DNA of 32,474 nucleotides from an uncultured Clostridium sp. (lineage in GTDB: Bacteria > Bacillota > Clostridia > Clostridiales > Clostridiaceae): positions 1-32,474 of the forward strand of contig UQFE01000024.1 of NCBI GenBank assembly GCA_900540255.1. The letters are read 5' to 3'. This document shows positions 1 through 7,678 of this stretch, one piece after another. Positions within the stretch are counted from its first letter, which is position 1. Every line of letters starts with the position of its first letter. Below the pieces are notes generated by a model. It was not told the DNA's origin, did no database searches, and saw only the letters and a list, made by a program, of their open reading frames with translations. The position numbers were made by a program, and so were the translations under genes.

Positions 1-55
1 ATTTTTATTTTTTAAAACAATATATTGTGTATAAAATTTTTAGTGCGACAGCCCC
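1..55. mobile_element. terminal part of a MITE/IS-like element cut by the window edge
   Basis: The last bases, up to position 55, read GCGACAGCCCC. The reverse complement of 1-55 matches the left end of the short element at 11084-11181 with about three differences in 54 bases, including the GGGGCTGTCGCACTAA tip and an internal ACAATATATTGT palindrome. This is therefore one end of a second copy of that repeat, or of the full insertion sequence that mobilises it. The rest lies outside the window, so which of the two it is cannot be decided. Ends starting GGGGCTGTCGCA resemble those of some IS1182-type elements, from memory only. Confidence 0.7.
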
Positions 56-129
56 ATTATATTAATTTTTCCATATTAATTATTAAATTTCTTTTATTAC
101 TTATATCATTTTCTTTTTTAAATTTAAGC

Positions 130-181
130 TGTATTATTAACTTTCCAAATTAATTTTATATCCTAAAAATAAAATAATACA
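130..181 (-). terminator. possible weak hairpin downstream of the ECF S-component gene
   Basis: TGTATTATT at 130-138 can pair with AATAATACA at 173-181, directly after the stop of the minus-strand gene ending at 182. The loop is long and there is no clear U tract on the minus strand, so this may be only AT-rich background. Nothing else is recognisable between 56 and 181. Confidence 0.2.
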
Positions 182-769
182 TTATACCGGTAACAATAAC
201 CCTGATTTCTTTAATATTGGTCTTAATGCATTATATAATATTACTACTAATATTACAGAAACTACAGCATTTACAAATGTAGCTACTGCACTTAACTTTG
301 CTAAAATCATAGCTGCATCTTGAGGTTGACCAAGAATATATTGCTTATAGAAAAATCCTACTATAGGATCTGCAATTACATTAAAAGCAAGTCCTCCTAT
401 AGCTGAAATTAAACTCCACTTAAATATATATTTACTATCATTACTTTCACTAATTTTTGCAACTTTATGTGCAATTAATCCAGTTATTAAACCCATAAAT
501 AACTTTAAAATAAATGTTTTAGGCGCCACAACTATATATACAGGATCTAACAAATCTGCAATTGTCATTCCTATTGCTCCTGCTAATCCTCCATACCATC
601 CCCCAAGTAATAAAGCAGCTAAAACACAAAAAGTATTTCCAATGTGCAATGATGTTGCATCTCCACCTGGCACTGGAATTTTAATTTGCAAGTAAGTAAA
701 AGATACAAAACATAATGCTGCTAACAATGCTGTTTGAATTATTTTTTTAAATCTTATTTGATTCTTCAT
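182..769 (-). CDS. ECF transporter S component (substrate-binding membrane subunit)
   Basis: The product is a hydrophobic protein of 195 residues with about six predicted membrane segments. Its N-terminus is short and basic (MKNQIRFKKIIQ), and it has a glycine-rich LGGWYGGLAGAIGMTIADLLDP stretch (split here: LGGWYGGLAGA then IGMTIADLLDP) typical of the ECF-type riboflavin-like S-component family (PF07155). By family knowledge it captures a vitamin or other micronutrient and docks onto a shared EcfA/A'/T energising module, which is not encoded in this window. The substrate cannot be read from sequence. I chose the ATG at 769 because a GGGGGG ribosome site lies six bases upstream; a TTG sits one codon earlier. 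The gene is single, with its own promoter just upstream. No riboswitch was recognised in the 5' region. Confidence 0.8.
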   Translation of the reverse strand: MKNQIRFKKIIQTALLAALCFVSFTYLQIKIPVPGGDATSLHIGNTFCVLAALLLGGWYGGLAGAIGMTIADLLDPVYIVVAPKTFILKLFMGLITGLIAHKVAKISESNDSKYIFKWSLISAIGGLAFNVIADPIVGFFYKQYILGQPQDAAMILAKLSAVATFVNAVVSVILVVILYNALRPILKKSGLLLPV

Positions 770-801
770 CAATATCCCCCCTATTTAAGCATTAAATCCA
801 T

Positions 802-829
802 TTTATACCATAACCCTGTACCATAGCAA
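802..829 (-). promoter_or_regulatory. promoter for the ECF S-component gene
   Basis: On the minus strand, TTGCTA (824-829) and TATAAA (802-807) are 16 bp apart. The -10 is preceded by TATGG, an extended -10 (TGG-TATAAA). It lies about 35 bp upstream of the ATG at 769. No regulatory structure is obvious in the short 5' leader. Confidence 0.5.
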
Positions 830-885
830 TTGTATCCATACAAATTATATTTTGTTCTTATTTTCTCAAACTTGTCTTATACCTA

Positions 886-1800
886 TTATTCAAATATATT
901 TTTGTATTTTTCTAAAGTTCTTATATCGTTAAGTTCTTCATCTTCCTTCATATAATCTTCAAAAAAATCATTTAATTCAATAGCCTTAAGAACATCTTCT
1001 AATGCTAAATCTAATTTATTTACTCCTACATAAAAACAAGCTCTATTATAATATAAAAATCCTTCATCTTCATTTTCTGCTATTCCTTCATTAATTATTT
1101 CAATAGCTCTTTTAAAATCTTCCTTTTCTCTATACATTACAGCATAATTTAAATAACTATACGGATAATATGGATTTTGTTCTATTGATTTTTTATAATA
1201 TTCTTCTGCTAATTCAAGATTCCCTAGCTTTTTATTAAACACACCCATATTAAATAATATTCTAAAATGATTTTTATCTATATCATTAGCTTTTTTCATA
1301 TATTCTAAAGCTAATTTAGTATCTCCTAATTCATCATAAATACATCCCAAATTAGCATTGGCCCATAAATCTCTTGGATTTAAGCTTAATACCTTTTCAT
1401 AATTTTTTATTGCTTTTTCTTTATTGCCTAGCTCATCATAAGCATTAGCTAAAAAGAAATATGCTTTTTCATATTTATTATCATTTTCTATTGCCTTTTT
1501 ATAATATTCAATTGCTTCTTCATATAAACCATCATCATCAAGAATTATACCTAACCCATAATAAGCAATTGCATTGCTATCATCTATTTCTAATACTCTT
1601 TTATACATCTTTTCTGCTAAATCAAAATGTGAAATTTTATCATATAAAAATGCTAAATCTAAAATTAAATCTATATCTTCTTTTCCCTCTGGGCAATTAT
1701 ATGCTTTTTTAAAAAACTTTAAAGCTTTTAAATAGTTTTTTTCAGTCATAAAATTACGACCTATTGATATATAATTATCAAACATGTATGACTTATCCAA
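886..1800 (-). CDS. tetratricopeptide repeat (TPR) protein
   Basis: About 304 residues consist almost entirely of degenerate 34-residue TPR units. Diagnostic pairs such as AIAYYGLGIILDDDGLYEEA, AYFFLANAYDELGNKEKA and NLGCIYDELGDTKLALEY recur through about eight repeats. There is no signal peptide or membrane segment, so the protein is probably a cytoplasmic scaffold for protein-protein contacts. The partner is unknown. The start is probably TTG at 1800, because GGAGGAG lies at optimal distance before it; an in-frame ATG at 1785 is the alternative, and codons further upstream overlap the ribosome site. The gene follows the VWA/MoxR operon on the same strand after about 130 bp with a hairpin in between. 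It may be a fourth, weakly coupled member of that operon or an independent gene. Confidence 0.8.
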   Translation of the reverse strand: MDKSYMFDNYISIGRNFMTEKNYLKALKFFKKAYNCPEGKEDIDLILDLAFLYDKISHFDLAEKMYKRVLEIDDSNAIAYYGLGIILDDDGLYEEAIEYYKKAIENDNKYEKAYFFLANAYDELGNKEKAIKNYEKVLSLNPRDLWANANLGCIYDELGDTKLALEYMKKANDIDKNHFRILFNMGVFNKKLGNLELAEEYYKKSIEQNPYYPYSYLNYAVMYREKEDFKRAIEIINEGIAENEDEGFLYYNRACFYVGVNKLDLALEDVLKAIELNDFFEDYMKEDEELNDIRTLEKYKNIFE

Positions 1801-1817
1801 AGTTCTCCTCCAAATCA

Positions 1818-1851
1818 AATAAGATTGCACCTTAATTGGTACAATCTTATT
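1818..1851 (-). terminator. hairpin between VWA gene and TPR gene (terminator or attenuator)
   Basis: AATAAGATTG at 1818-1827 pairs with CAATCTTATT at 1842-1851; the stem extends by ACC/GGT past one mismatch and has a short loop. Read on the minus strand, the stem is followed by TTTGATTT and then directly by the GGAGGAG ribosome site of the TPR gene. It is therefore either a partial terminator of the upstream operon or an attenuator in the TPR leader. Confidence 0.5.
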
Positions 1852-1929
1852 TTTATATTTATTTCATTATAATCTAATTTATATTATATTAAATTAAAGC
1901 ATAACCATCAACTTAAACAATTTCCTTAT

Positions 1930-3336
1930 TTAAAAAATTGGCTCTTGGTTATTCATTGAATATCCATCAGTTCTAACATCCTTCATATCAAAACTAATGT
2001 CCTTAACTTCAACTTTGCTAAGCTTTTTAACTGCACCATAAGGCTCATTTAATGAAAGTTTATCTCCCCTTCCAGAGATAACCCATAAAACTTTATATCC
2101 CTTAGGTTTAACTTGTAATTTATCTTCACCTTTGCCATCAGTAAAATAAACTAACAAATTAATATTTTTACTATTAGCATATTGAAAAACAGGAGTAAAT
2201 CTAGTTCCTCCTCCTGAAAAACATCTATCTTTTATATCATTTATAGTTTTTACTTTATATGTACACTTAACTTCTTTATCACATTCTATTATAGTTATTT
2301 CATGATTATAATTTTTTACTATATCTAGAACTTCCTTAATAGCTTGCTTAAACTCTTCATCACTAATACTTCCACTTATATCAATAGCAACTGCTATTTC
2401 TGCCTTATGGTTTCTAAGCTCCCCTCGTAACTCTAATCTATTAGGTTGTCTTCTATTTCTTCTTGTTATAGTTTTTTTCTTGTTACTTTCTACAGTCCCC
2501 ATTAATCTCTTAAGGTATAAATTCCAAGGAAGCTCGCTCTTACTTTTTCTTAAGGAAGATATCATTCCTTCTACATGAAGTGGAATTATACCTTTTTCAG
2601 CATTACTTATGAACTTTTCAGTAAAATCCTTAAGCATTTTTTCATCTATATGTTCATATTCATTCCATAAATCATGAGTTTTTTCTGGATCAAATCCACT
2701 ATCAGTATCTTCTCCCCAACTATCATCCTCTTCACCTTCATCATTTTCTTCAAGTACATTTAATACATTTTGAATATTTTCTGCATAATACTCAAATGTA
2801 TTATAAGGTTCAAGATTTAGCTCATACTTTAAATTTATTCCCTTTAAAGTAATTGCATATGGTGGTAAATTATTAAGATATTGATTTACTACTATATCCA
2901 TAGCTAAGTTAATGGCAAGTGTACTAATCTTACCTTTTAATTCTTTAGCTCTTATTAAGTGCATAGATAATACATGATGAATTTCATGCTTAATACTACT
3001 TTCCATTTGCTTTATATTAAGCTGCAAGAATATTATTGGATTAAAATATATAACATATTTAGCCCCTTTAAAATTTATACCAGTAGGAGTACTTATATCA
3101 AAGCGTATTTCTCTTCCCATTTGAAATAAGAAATAACCATAGAAATTATCCTTTTCATCTATAAGACTTAAATTTACTTTATCTATAAATTTAAAAAATT
3201 CCTCTTCAAAATCTTTGGGAATATCTACATCAAACTTTTCACCAGCACGTAATGCCTTAAACATAGCTGAACCATTTACTATTTTATCAGCCTTTATATA
3301 AAGTTCTTTTTTTAACTTTTCAAAATAACTTTCCAT
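1930..3336 (-). CDS. VWA-domain protein with HExxH metallopeptidase-like N-terminal domain (DUF2201 type)
   Basis: The protein has 468 residues. The N-terminal half contains HEIHH at about residues 117-121, an HExxH zinc-binding motif in a helix followed by a conserved Asp/Asn-containing segment, as in DUF2201-type predicted metallopeptidases. An acidic linker (about 195-220) follows. The C-terminal VWA-like domain starts near residue 312, with a MIDAS motif DISGS (D319, S321, S323) and a later FTDGKG. No signal peptide is present, so the protein is cytoplasmic. Family knowledge pairs such proteins with MoxR AAA+ ATPases, and here the ATPase gene ends only three bases upstream, indicating co-translation. 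The likely role is a metal-dependent substrate or adaptor component remodelled by the ATPase. Whether the HExxH site is catalytic is unknown. Confidence 0.85.
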   Translation of the reverse strand: MESYFEKLKKELYIKADKIVNGSAMFKALRAGEKFDVDIPKDFEEEFFKFIDKVNLSLIDEKDNFYGYFLFQMGREIRFDISTPTGINFKGAKYVIYFNPIIFLQLNIKQMESSIKHEIHHVLSMHLIRAKELKGKISTLAINLAMDIVVNQYLNNLPPYAITLKGINLKYELNLEPYNTFEYYAENIQNVLNVLEENDEGEEDDSWGEDTDSGFDPEKTHDLWNEYEHIDEKMLKDFTEKFISNAEKGIIPLHVEGMISSLRKSKSELPWNLYLKRLMGTVESNKKKTITRRNRRQPNRLELRGELRNHKAEIAVAIDISGSISDEEFKQAIKEVLDIVKNYNHEITIIECDKEVKCTYKVKTINDIKDRCFSGGGTRFTPVFQYANSKNINLLVYFTDGKGEDKLQVKPKGYKVLWVISGRGDKLSLNEPYGAVKKLSKVEVKDISFDMKDVRTDGYSMNNQEPIF

Positions 3337-3339
3337 ATG

Positions 3340-4470
3340 TTATCCCCTTATTGCACTATAAGCTTCAAAATAAGCATCTACAAATTCTTGATCTTCTAAT
3401 GCTAATTTATAAATGACAGGATAATTATTTTTCATATCCTTCATTATTCCTACCATTAAATCAATTGGATATAATTTTAAAAATTTAACAAATCTATTAA
3501 TATAAAAACTTGATTCTTTTTCAAAGCTAAAAATATTACTTTCTAATATCTTTAAAATATTTATAGCAGTTAAATATAGTCTTGTATGAGTTTCTTTTTT
3601 AATAATTTCTATTACCTCTTCATCAATATAATTTCTACAAAATACTTTTTCAAAAGATATTAATGCTTCATGATTACTTTCAATGAAACTTATAAATTCT
3701 TCTGCAATAACTCTTCCAACATTTCCTTTAATAACATTTAAAAATACAGCTCTTGGTATAATTTCTTTCTTTTCTTTATATAACTTAAGTGTTTTTGAAA
3801 TTCTTTCATAACTTCTTGGTGTTGCTCTTACATCTTCTTCATTTATTTTTTGAAGATACTCTGGAAATGTTGAAATAAATTCTATTACTTCTGTTTCAAT
3901 TCCAAATTCGATTGCCCAGCTTATCCAATCAATATAATCATTTTCCATATTAAGCCAAACAAATCTATTTTCTTGTGCAGCATCCATATCCACAACTTGA
4001 TAATCAAAGTCTTCTCCATACTTATTTGATGGATTCATTGCTGCTAATATTTTTACATCATTATGAAGCTTATATCCATTTATTTCTCTATTTAAAATTA
4101 AATTCATAAGTTCTTGTTGTACCGTATGTTCACATCTATTAATTTCATCAATAAACAATAATACTTTATTACCATTTAAAATTTCTTCATCTATTTCTTT
4201 AAGCTTTGTATGAACTGCATATATAGTTGCCTTTTTTTCTTGAAAATTTCCATTTGAATCAATAGATTTATACGATTCTATAGTTGGTAATCCGCCTATT
4301 TCTCCTTCTTTAAGAAGATTTCCATCAATAACAACTAATTTAAAATTATTTTTATTAGCTAATTTTTTTGCTAATGCTGTTTTTCCTATACCACTTTCTC
4401 CAATTATTAAAGGTACTTCCCCTGTTTCCAATACTAATTCAGCACTTATTAATGTATCTTTAAAATTCAC
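3340..4470 (-). CDS. MoxR-type AAA+ ATPase
   Basis: The 376-residue protein has Walker A GESGIGKT at residues 24-31 and Walker B LLFIDEIN at about 104-111. A sensor-1 segment AAMNPSNKYG follows near 143-152, and an arginine-rich RATPRSYERISK segment lies further on. This order fits the MoxR/RavA branch of AAA+ ATPases (AAA_5), which act as chaperones that insert cofactors into, or remodel, VWA-containing partners. The partner here is almost certainly the VWA/HExxH protein encoded three bases downstream. The repeat protein gene lies 11 bases upstream, so all three probably share a transcript. The C-terminal 120 residues are helical and family-specific. There is no membrane segment. Confidence 0.88.
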   Translation of the reverse strand: MNFKDTLISAELVLETGEVPLIIGESGIGKTALAKKLANKNNFKLVVIDGNLLKEGEIGGLPTIESYKSIDSNGNFQEKKATIYAVHTKLKEIDEEILNGNKVLLFIDEINRCEHTVQQELMNLILNREINGYKLHNDVKILAAMNPSNKYGEDFDYQVVDMDAAQENRFVWLNMENDYIDWISWAIEFGIETEVIEFISTFPEYLQKINEEDVRATPRSYERISKTLKLYKEKKEIIPRAVFLNVIKGNVGRVIAEEFISFIESNHEALISFEKVFCRNYIDEEVIEIIKKETHTRLYLTAINILKILESNIFSFEKESSFYINRFVKFLKLYPIDLMVGIMKDMKNNYPVIYKLALEDQEFVDAYFEAYSAIRG

Positions 4471-4481
4471 TTTTCTTCCCC

Positions 4482-5297
4482 CTATATTATCTTTAGCTTT
4501 TCATCTACAGCAATTTTTTTTGCTAATTTACTTCCATATTGATAAATAAACATAATTTTATCCATATTAAAATATTCGGAATTTTTACCTATTAAAGTAC
4601 AATTTATAAAATCTCTTATATATTTTTCTGATATCTCTTCTTTAGATATTACTTGCTTAAGTAAATTTTCTATTTCTTCTTGTGAAATTTGATTTAATAA
4701 ATTTTTTGAAACATATTTAATTACTAATATATTTTCTTTCATTAAAATTAAAAGTTTTTCCTTATTTAAATTATTTATAAAATTTATAGCACTTTCATTA
4801 TTCTTTATCGCTTGTACTTCTGCCTCAATACAAGGAAACTCAATATACCTTAAGGCATCATAACTTATTTTCACAGCTTCCTTTTGAGCCTCTTCACATG
4901 GTGATTTTATATACTTTATTGAATCATAATCTTTTTTAACTGCTAATACTTGTAATTCTTCATTTGGATTTTTTACATATCTTATTGCCCATCCTCTTTG
5001 TTTTATTGCTTTTTTAATAATACTTTCTGAAGGATTCTTTATTTGGTTTAAATTGCTCCATCCATTTTCTATTGCAGTTTCCATCATTTCTTCACTTGGA
5101 TTTTCTATAAATTCAATAGCTCTTGGATTATTTTCTAATGCTAACTTTTCTACTTCTTCGGTAGGATTTTTAATATATCGTAATAACAATCCATTTGCCT
5201 TAACTGCTAACTTCTTCATTTCTTCAGTTTGATTATCTATATTTTTTATTATAATTGGATTTCTTTTAATCATTTCAATTGCTTTTGATTCTTCCAT
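4482..5297 (-). CDS. helical-repeat protein (DUF4116-like repeats), first gene of the MoxR/VWA operon
   Basis: The 271-residue protein is built from about nine tandem units of 22-23 residues with the pattern [A-x-K-x-N-x-x-A-I-x-Y-I-K-N-P-x-E-E]. Examples are LLLRYIKNPTEEVEKLA, AIEFIENPSEEMMETA, AIRYVKNPNEELQVLAVK and SIKYIKSPCEEAQKEAVK. The pattern resembles DUF4116-type repeats and predicts a curved alpha-solenoid, suited to binding a protein partner. The last 70 residues diverge. The start has AGGG eight bases upstream of ATG. It is the first gene of a three-gene operon with a MoxR ATPase (11 bp gap) and a VWA/HExxH protein. I infer a substrate-recognition or adaptor role; no catalytic motif is seen. 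Confidence 0.75.
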   Translation of the reverse strand: MEESKAIEMIKRNPIIIKNIDNQTEEMKKLAVKANGLLLRYIKNPTEEVEKLALENNPRAIEFIENPSEEMMETAIENGWSNLNQIKNPSESIIKKAIKQRGWAIRYVKNPNEELQVLAVKKDYDSIKYIKSPCEEAQKEAVKISYDALRYIEFPCIEAEVQAIKNNESAINFINNLNKEKLLILMKENILVIKYVSKNLLNQISQEEIENLLKQVISKEEISEKYIRDFINCTLIGKNSEYFNMDKIMFIYQYGSKLAKKIAVDEKLKII

Positions 5298-5397
5298 ATT
5301 TTAATCCCTCTTATTAATTATAATTTTTAACTAATAATAATTATTATTTATTTTAATATTATTATAAATATTTTTATCTTAAATTTAAAGCTGATAT

Positions 5398-5418
5398 ATA
5401 TAGTATGATATACTGTAT
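5398..5418. promoter_or_regulatory. 21-bp inverted repeat, candidate operator
   Basis: ATATAGTAT (5398-5406), a GAT centre, then ATACTGTAT (5410-5418). The two 9-bp arms match at eight positions. It lies in the 290-bp gap between the divergent MoxR/VWA operon (start 5297) and the small gene at 5590. The rest of that gap is AT-rich with no other gene recognised. No regulator family could be assigned. Confidence 0.35.
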
Positions 5419-5525
5419 TTCTTAATTATCTCCCCTATTCTGTCTATTTTATTATTTTACTATATAAATTATTTACAATTCTAATTATTATGTGCACTAA
5501 ATTATGTACTTTTGAATATATTATA

Positions 5526-5554
5526 GTATAAAACAAAAGATAAAACTCATTATA
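5526..5554 (+). promoter_or_regulatory. candidate sigma-F/G (forespore) promoter
   Basis: GTATA (5526-5530) fits the sigma-G -35 consensus GHATR, and CATTATA (5548-5554) fits the -10 consensus CATNHTA, with a 17-bp spacer. The predicted transcript start would be near 5561, about 17 bases before the ribosome site of the small gene at 5590. In DNA this AT-rich, chance matches are frequent, so the position relative to the gene is the main support. Confidence 0.4.
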
Positions 5555-5589
5555 AAAACATTAGTTACCATATTATAGGGGGAATAAAT

Positions 5590-5763
5590 ATGAGAAATAA
5601 TTGCAATAGGGGCCGTAATTGTAATAGAGATTGTCGTAATTTTAATAACAATAATATATGCAATAATAACTTTAATAACTTTGGATTTGGCGGTTATGGA
5701 TTTAACAACTGCTCTTGGGGTAATAATTGGTTAATTTGGCCTTTACTATTCCTTTTCTTTTAA
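5590..5763 (+). CDS. small Asn/Cys/Gly-rich protein, possibly spore-associated
   Basis: A 57-codon gene starts at ATG with a strong AGGGGG ribosome site about seven bases upstream. The product begins MRNNCNRGRNCNRDCRNF and is very rich in Asn (about a third), with five Cys, several Arg and a Gly/Phe-rich middle (FGFGGYGFNN). It ends in a short hydrophobic tail (NWLIWPLLFLFF). No family was recognised. Small, low-complexity proteins with a hydrophobic end are common among spore coat or forespore proteins. Together with the candidate sigma-G promoter upstream and a terminator downstream at 5847-5894, a sporulation role is plausible but inferred. It stands alone between the MoxR/VWA operon and gatB/yqeY. 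Confidence 0.6.
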   Translation: MRNNCNRGRNCNRDCRNFNNNNICNNNFNNFGFGGYGFNNCSWGNNWLIWPLLFLFF

Positions 5764-5846
5764 TCACACTTAGTTATAATTGTAATACCTCTTCTATCAA
5801 TAAATGGATACTTTAAATTTAAAAATATACTATTATCATAAAATTT

Positions 5847-5894
5847 AAACCTATAAAATAAGCCTACTTTTATAAATGCCTATCTTATAGGTTT
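5847..5894 (+). terminator. terminator of the small Asn/Cys-rich gene
   Basis: AAACCTATAA (5847-5856) pairs with TTATAGGTTT (5885-5894), followed on the plus strand by CATTTTATTTTTAAT. The loop is long (28 bases) and may fold further. The interval 5764-5846 holds nothing else recognisable. Confidence 0.55.
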
Positions 5895-5984
5895 CATTTT
5901 ATTTTTAATATTTATAACATAATTTCAACTTATGCTATAAATATTAAACTTTAATAGGGATTTTTTTATTTTATTAATTTATTT

Positions 5985-6023
5985 TAATAAAAAAGGCAGT
6001 ATCAAATACTTATGATACACGCC
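5985..6023 (-). terminator. terminator of gatB/yqeY gene
   Basis: On the minus strand GGCGTGTATCA pairs with TGATACTGCC (GGC/GCC and GTATCA/TGATAC with a small internal mismatch), followed by TTTTTTATT. It begins about ten bases past the stop at 6034. A standard intrinsic terminator. Confidence 0.8.
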
Positions 6024-6033
6024 CATTATAATC

Positions 6034-6471
6034 TTATCCTAAAATTTCTTTTACCATTGGATTAATTTTTGATCTATCAAATTTACCATTAACCTTTGGC
6101 ATAATTTCTTTCATAATATTACCCATATCTTTTGCAGTATAATTTCCATTTGTTATTATTTCTCTTAACATTACATTAACTTCTTCTTCTGTTAATTGTT
6201 TTGGTAAATATGGAGTTAATACTTCTATCGCAAATTTTCCTTCTGCTATTTTATCTTCATCATTAGCCTTTATTGCATATTCTAATGCTTCTTTATTTTG
6301 CTTTATGCTTTTTTCAACTATTTTAATAACATTTTCATCTGAAATATTTTCCCTATTATTAACTTCAAATGATTTAATTTCAGAATTAACTAATCTTAAA
6401 ACACTTACTCTAGCCTTATCTCTTGCTTTCATTGCTGCTATTTCGTCTTTTTTTAATGTTTCTTTTAACAT
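6034..6471 (-). CDS. GatB/YqeY domain protein
   Basis: A 145-residue protein matching the YqeY family along its full length. It has the N-terminal helix MLKETLKKDEIAAMKARDK, the segment RVSVLRLVNSEIKSFEV, the central EVLTPYLPKQLTEEEV and the C-terminal DMGNIMKEIMPKVNGKFD then INPMVKEIL. The family shares a fold with the tail of the GatB amidotransferase subunit, but its own role is not firmly established; a tRNA-binding or translation-linked function is usually assumed. Family alignment supports the ATG at 6471, yet no Shine-Dalgarno lies upstream. Instead there is a TATAAT six bases before the ATG and a 19-bp dyad at 6483-6501, suggesting a very short or leaderless mRNA. Monocistronic, with its own terminator. 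Confidence 0.9.
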   Translation of the reverse strand: MLKETLKKDEIAAMKARDKARVSVLRLVNSEIKSFEVNNRENISDENVIKIVEKSIKQNKEALEYAIKANDEDKIAEGKFAIEVLTPYLPKQLTEEEVNVMLREIITNGNYTAKDMGNIMKEIMPKVNGKFDRSKINPMVKEILG

Positions 6472-6482
6472 AATTTATTATA

Positions 6483-6501
6483 GTTAGTTATTATAACTAA
6501 C
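6483..6501. promoter_or_regulatory. 19-bp dyad overlapping the promoter region of gatB/yqeY
   Basis: GTTAGTTAT (6483-6491), one central base, ATAACTAAC (6493-6501): a perfect dyad starting 12 bases upstream of the ATG. On the minus strand it contains one TATAAT (6490-6495) and abuts another (6477-6482). It could be an operator over the promoter or a 5' hairpin replacing the usual ribosome site. Confidence 0.4.
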
Positions 6502-6627
6502 CTACCCTCACTTTCATCAATTTTATTTCTAAAATAAATTATATCAGTTTTATACTCAAAATCAAATTTATCCAAATCTTTAATTTTCTTCTTAATTATT
6601 TATTAAACATATTATTTATTATTTAAA

Positions 6628-7530
6628 TTATTTTTTCTTATTTTTAACTTTTCTTAACCATTTATATGTCTTATATAAAATAGGATTTTTTCTTTCTTCC
6701 TCTTCCTTGCTTATATATTCAAATAATTCTTTTATAGGTTCAAGCTTATTAATTGTATCATTATATCCTTCTATTATTCTCATCCTTTTTGCATCCGTGT
6801 TTAAATTTAAAATTCCTGTTATTGTATTTTCATCAAGATTTTCAGGGCTTATTACTATTAGTTTTGAATTTGGATAAAGAGTTCTATCAACTTGTGCTTC
6901 CTTAGATAATAAAACTACAATTATAATATTGCAATTTTCTCCATAAACAGGTTGTATAGGTATATTATCAGCTATTCCTCCATCAATATATTTTTCCCCT
7001 AGTACTTCAGTACAATCATAAATTAAAGGTAATGATGCAGAAGCTAAAACTATTTTTTTACCTGTTTCCTCATCAAAATCATTAATTTTAAAATACTTTG
7101 CACTAAAATCTGATAATTTTGTACATGCTGCATAACAAATTTTATTATTTTCCTTTATCTTATTAAAATCTAAATACTTTTCTACAACTTCAATAGCACC
7201 ATCATTTGCTATTGCTCCATGCTCTAATTTATAATTTAAAAATTTTTTTGCTAATTGAAGGTTTTTTCCTCCAATATATAATCCAATACCTCTTTTAATT
7301 AATTCACTCTTACTTATAGGAACTAGCTTATCCATAGTTACTTCTTCCCAAAGTTCATCTGCCTTTTTCATATCATTCATAGCAAATAATACCGAATTAA
7401 ATGCTCCAATTGATGTTCCTGAAAAAACTGTTATATATTTTGTTAATTTTAATTCATCTAACGCTTTCCATACTCCAAGCTCATAGGCTCCCTTACCGCC
7501 GCCCCCAGCTAATACTAATCCTATCTTCAT
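6628..7530 (-). CDS. patatin-like phospholipase (RssA/NTE-type)
   Basis: A soluble protein of about 300 residues. The N-terminal MKIGLVLAGGGGKGAYELG supplies the Gly-rich oxyanion loop. GTSIG at 38-42 is the nucleophile elbow with Ser40, and DGG near 183-185 supplies the catalytic Asp of the Ser-Asp dyad. These are the three patatin landmarks in correct order and spacing, so acyl-ester hydrolysis of lipids is likely, though the substrate is unknown. I start at the ATG at 7530 because GAAAGGG precedes it closely and the family begins at this residue; an in-frame GTG lies seven codons earlier, upstream of that ribosome site. Single gene. The 140-bp gap before gatB/yqeY contains nothing else recognised. 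Confidence 0.88.
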   Translation of the reverse strand: MKIGLVLAGGGGKGAYELGVWKALDELKLTKYITVFSGTSIGAFNSVLFAMNDMKKADELWEEVTMDKLVPISKSELIKRGIGLYIGGKNLQLAKKFLNYKLEHGAIANDGAIEVVEKYLDFNKIKENNKICYAACTKLSDFSAKYFKINDFDEETGKKIVLASASLPLIYDCTEVLGEKYIDGGIADNIPIQPVYGENCNIIIVVLLSKEAQVDRTLYPNSKLIVISPENLDENTITGILNLNTDAKRMRIIEGYNDTINKLEPIKELFEYISKEEEERKNPILYKTYKWLRKVKNKKK

Positions 7531-7678
7531 AATTTCCCTTTCTAATATCACTATTTATATAAAATTTATAATAAAATACTTTTTATACTCCTTAATTATA
7601 TTTATATATTTTACCATTTTTTAAATATAAATACATTAAAATATCAATTTAATTTTATACTCTTATATCCACTAAACA

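Noticed and set aside
1461..1712. 83-codon plus-strand open frame
   Set aside because: Lies wholly opposite the TPR gene and has the His/Leu/Tyr bias of antisense AT-rich DNA.
5569..5577. sigma-K -10 (CATATTATA) before the small Asn/Cys gene
   Set aside because: It would place the transcript start at or beyond the ribosome site, so translation would fail.
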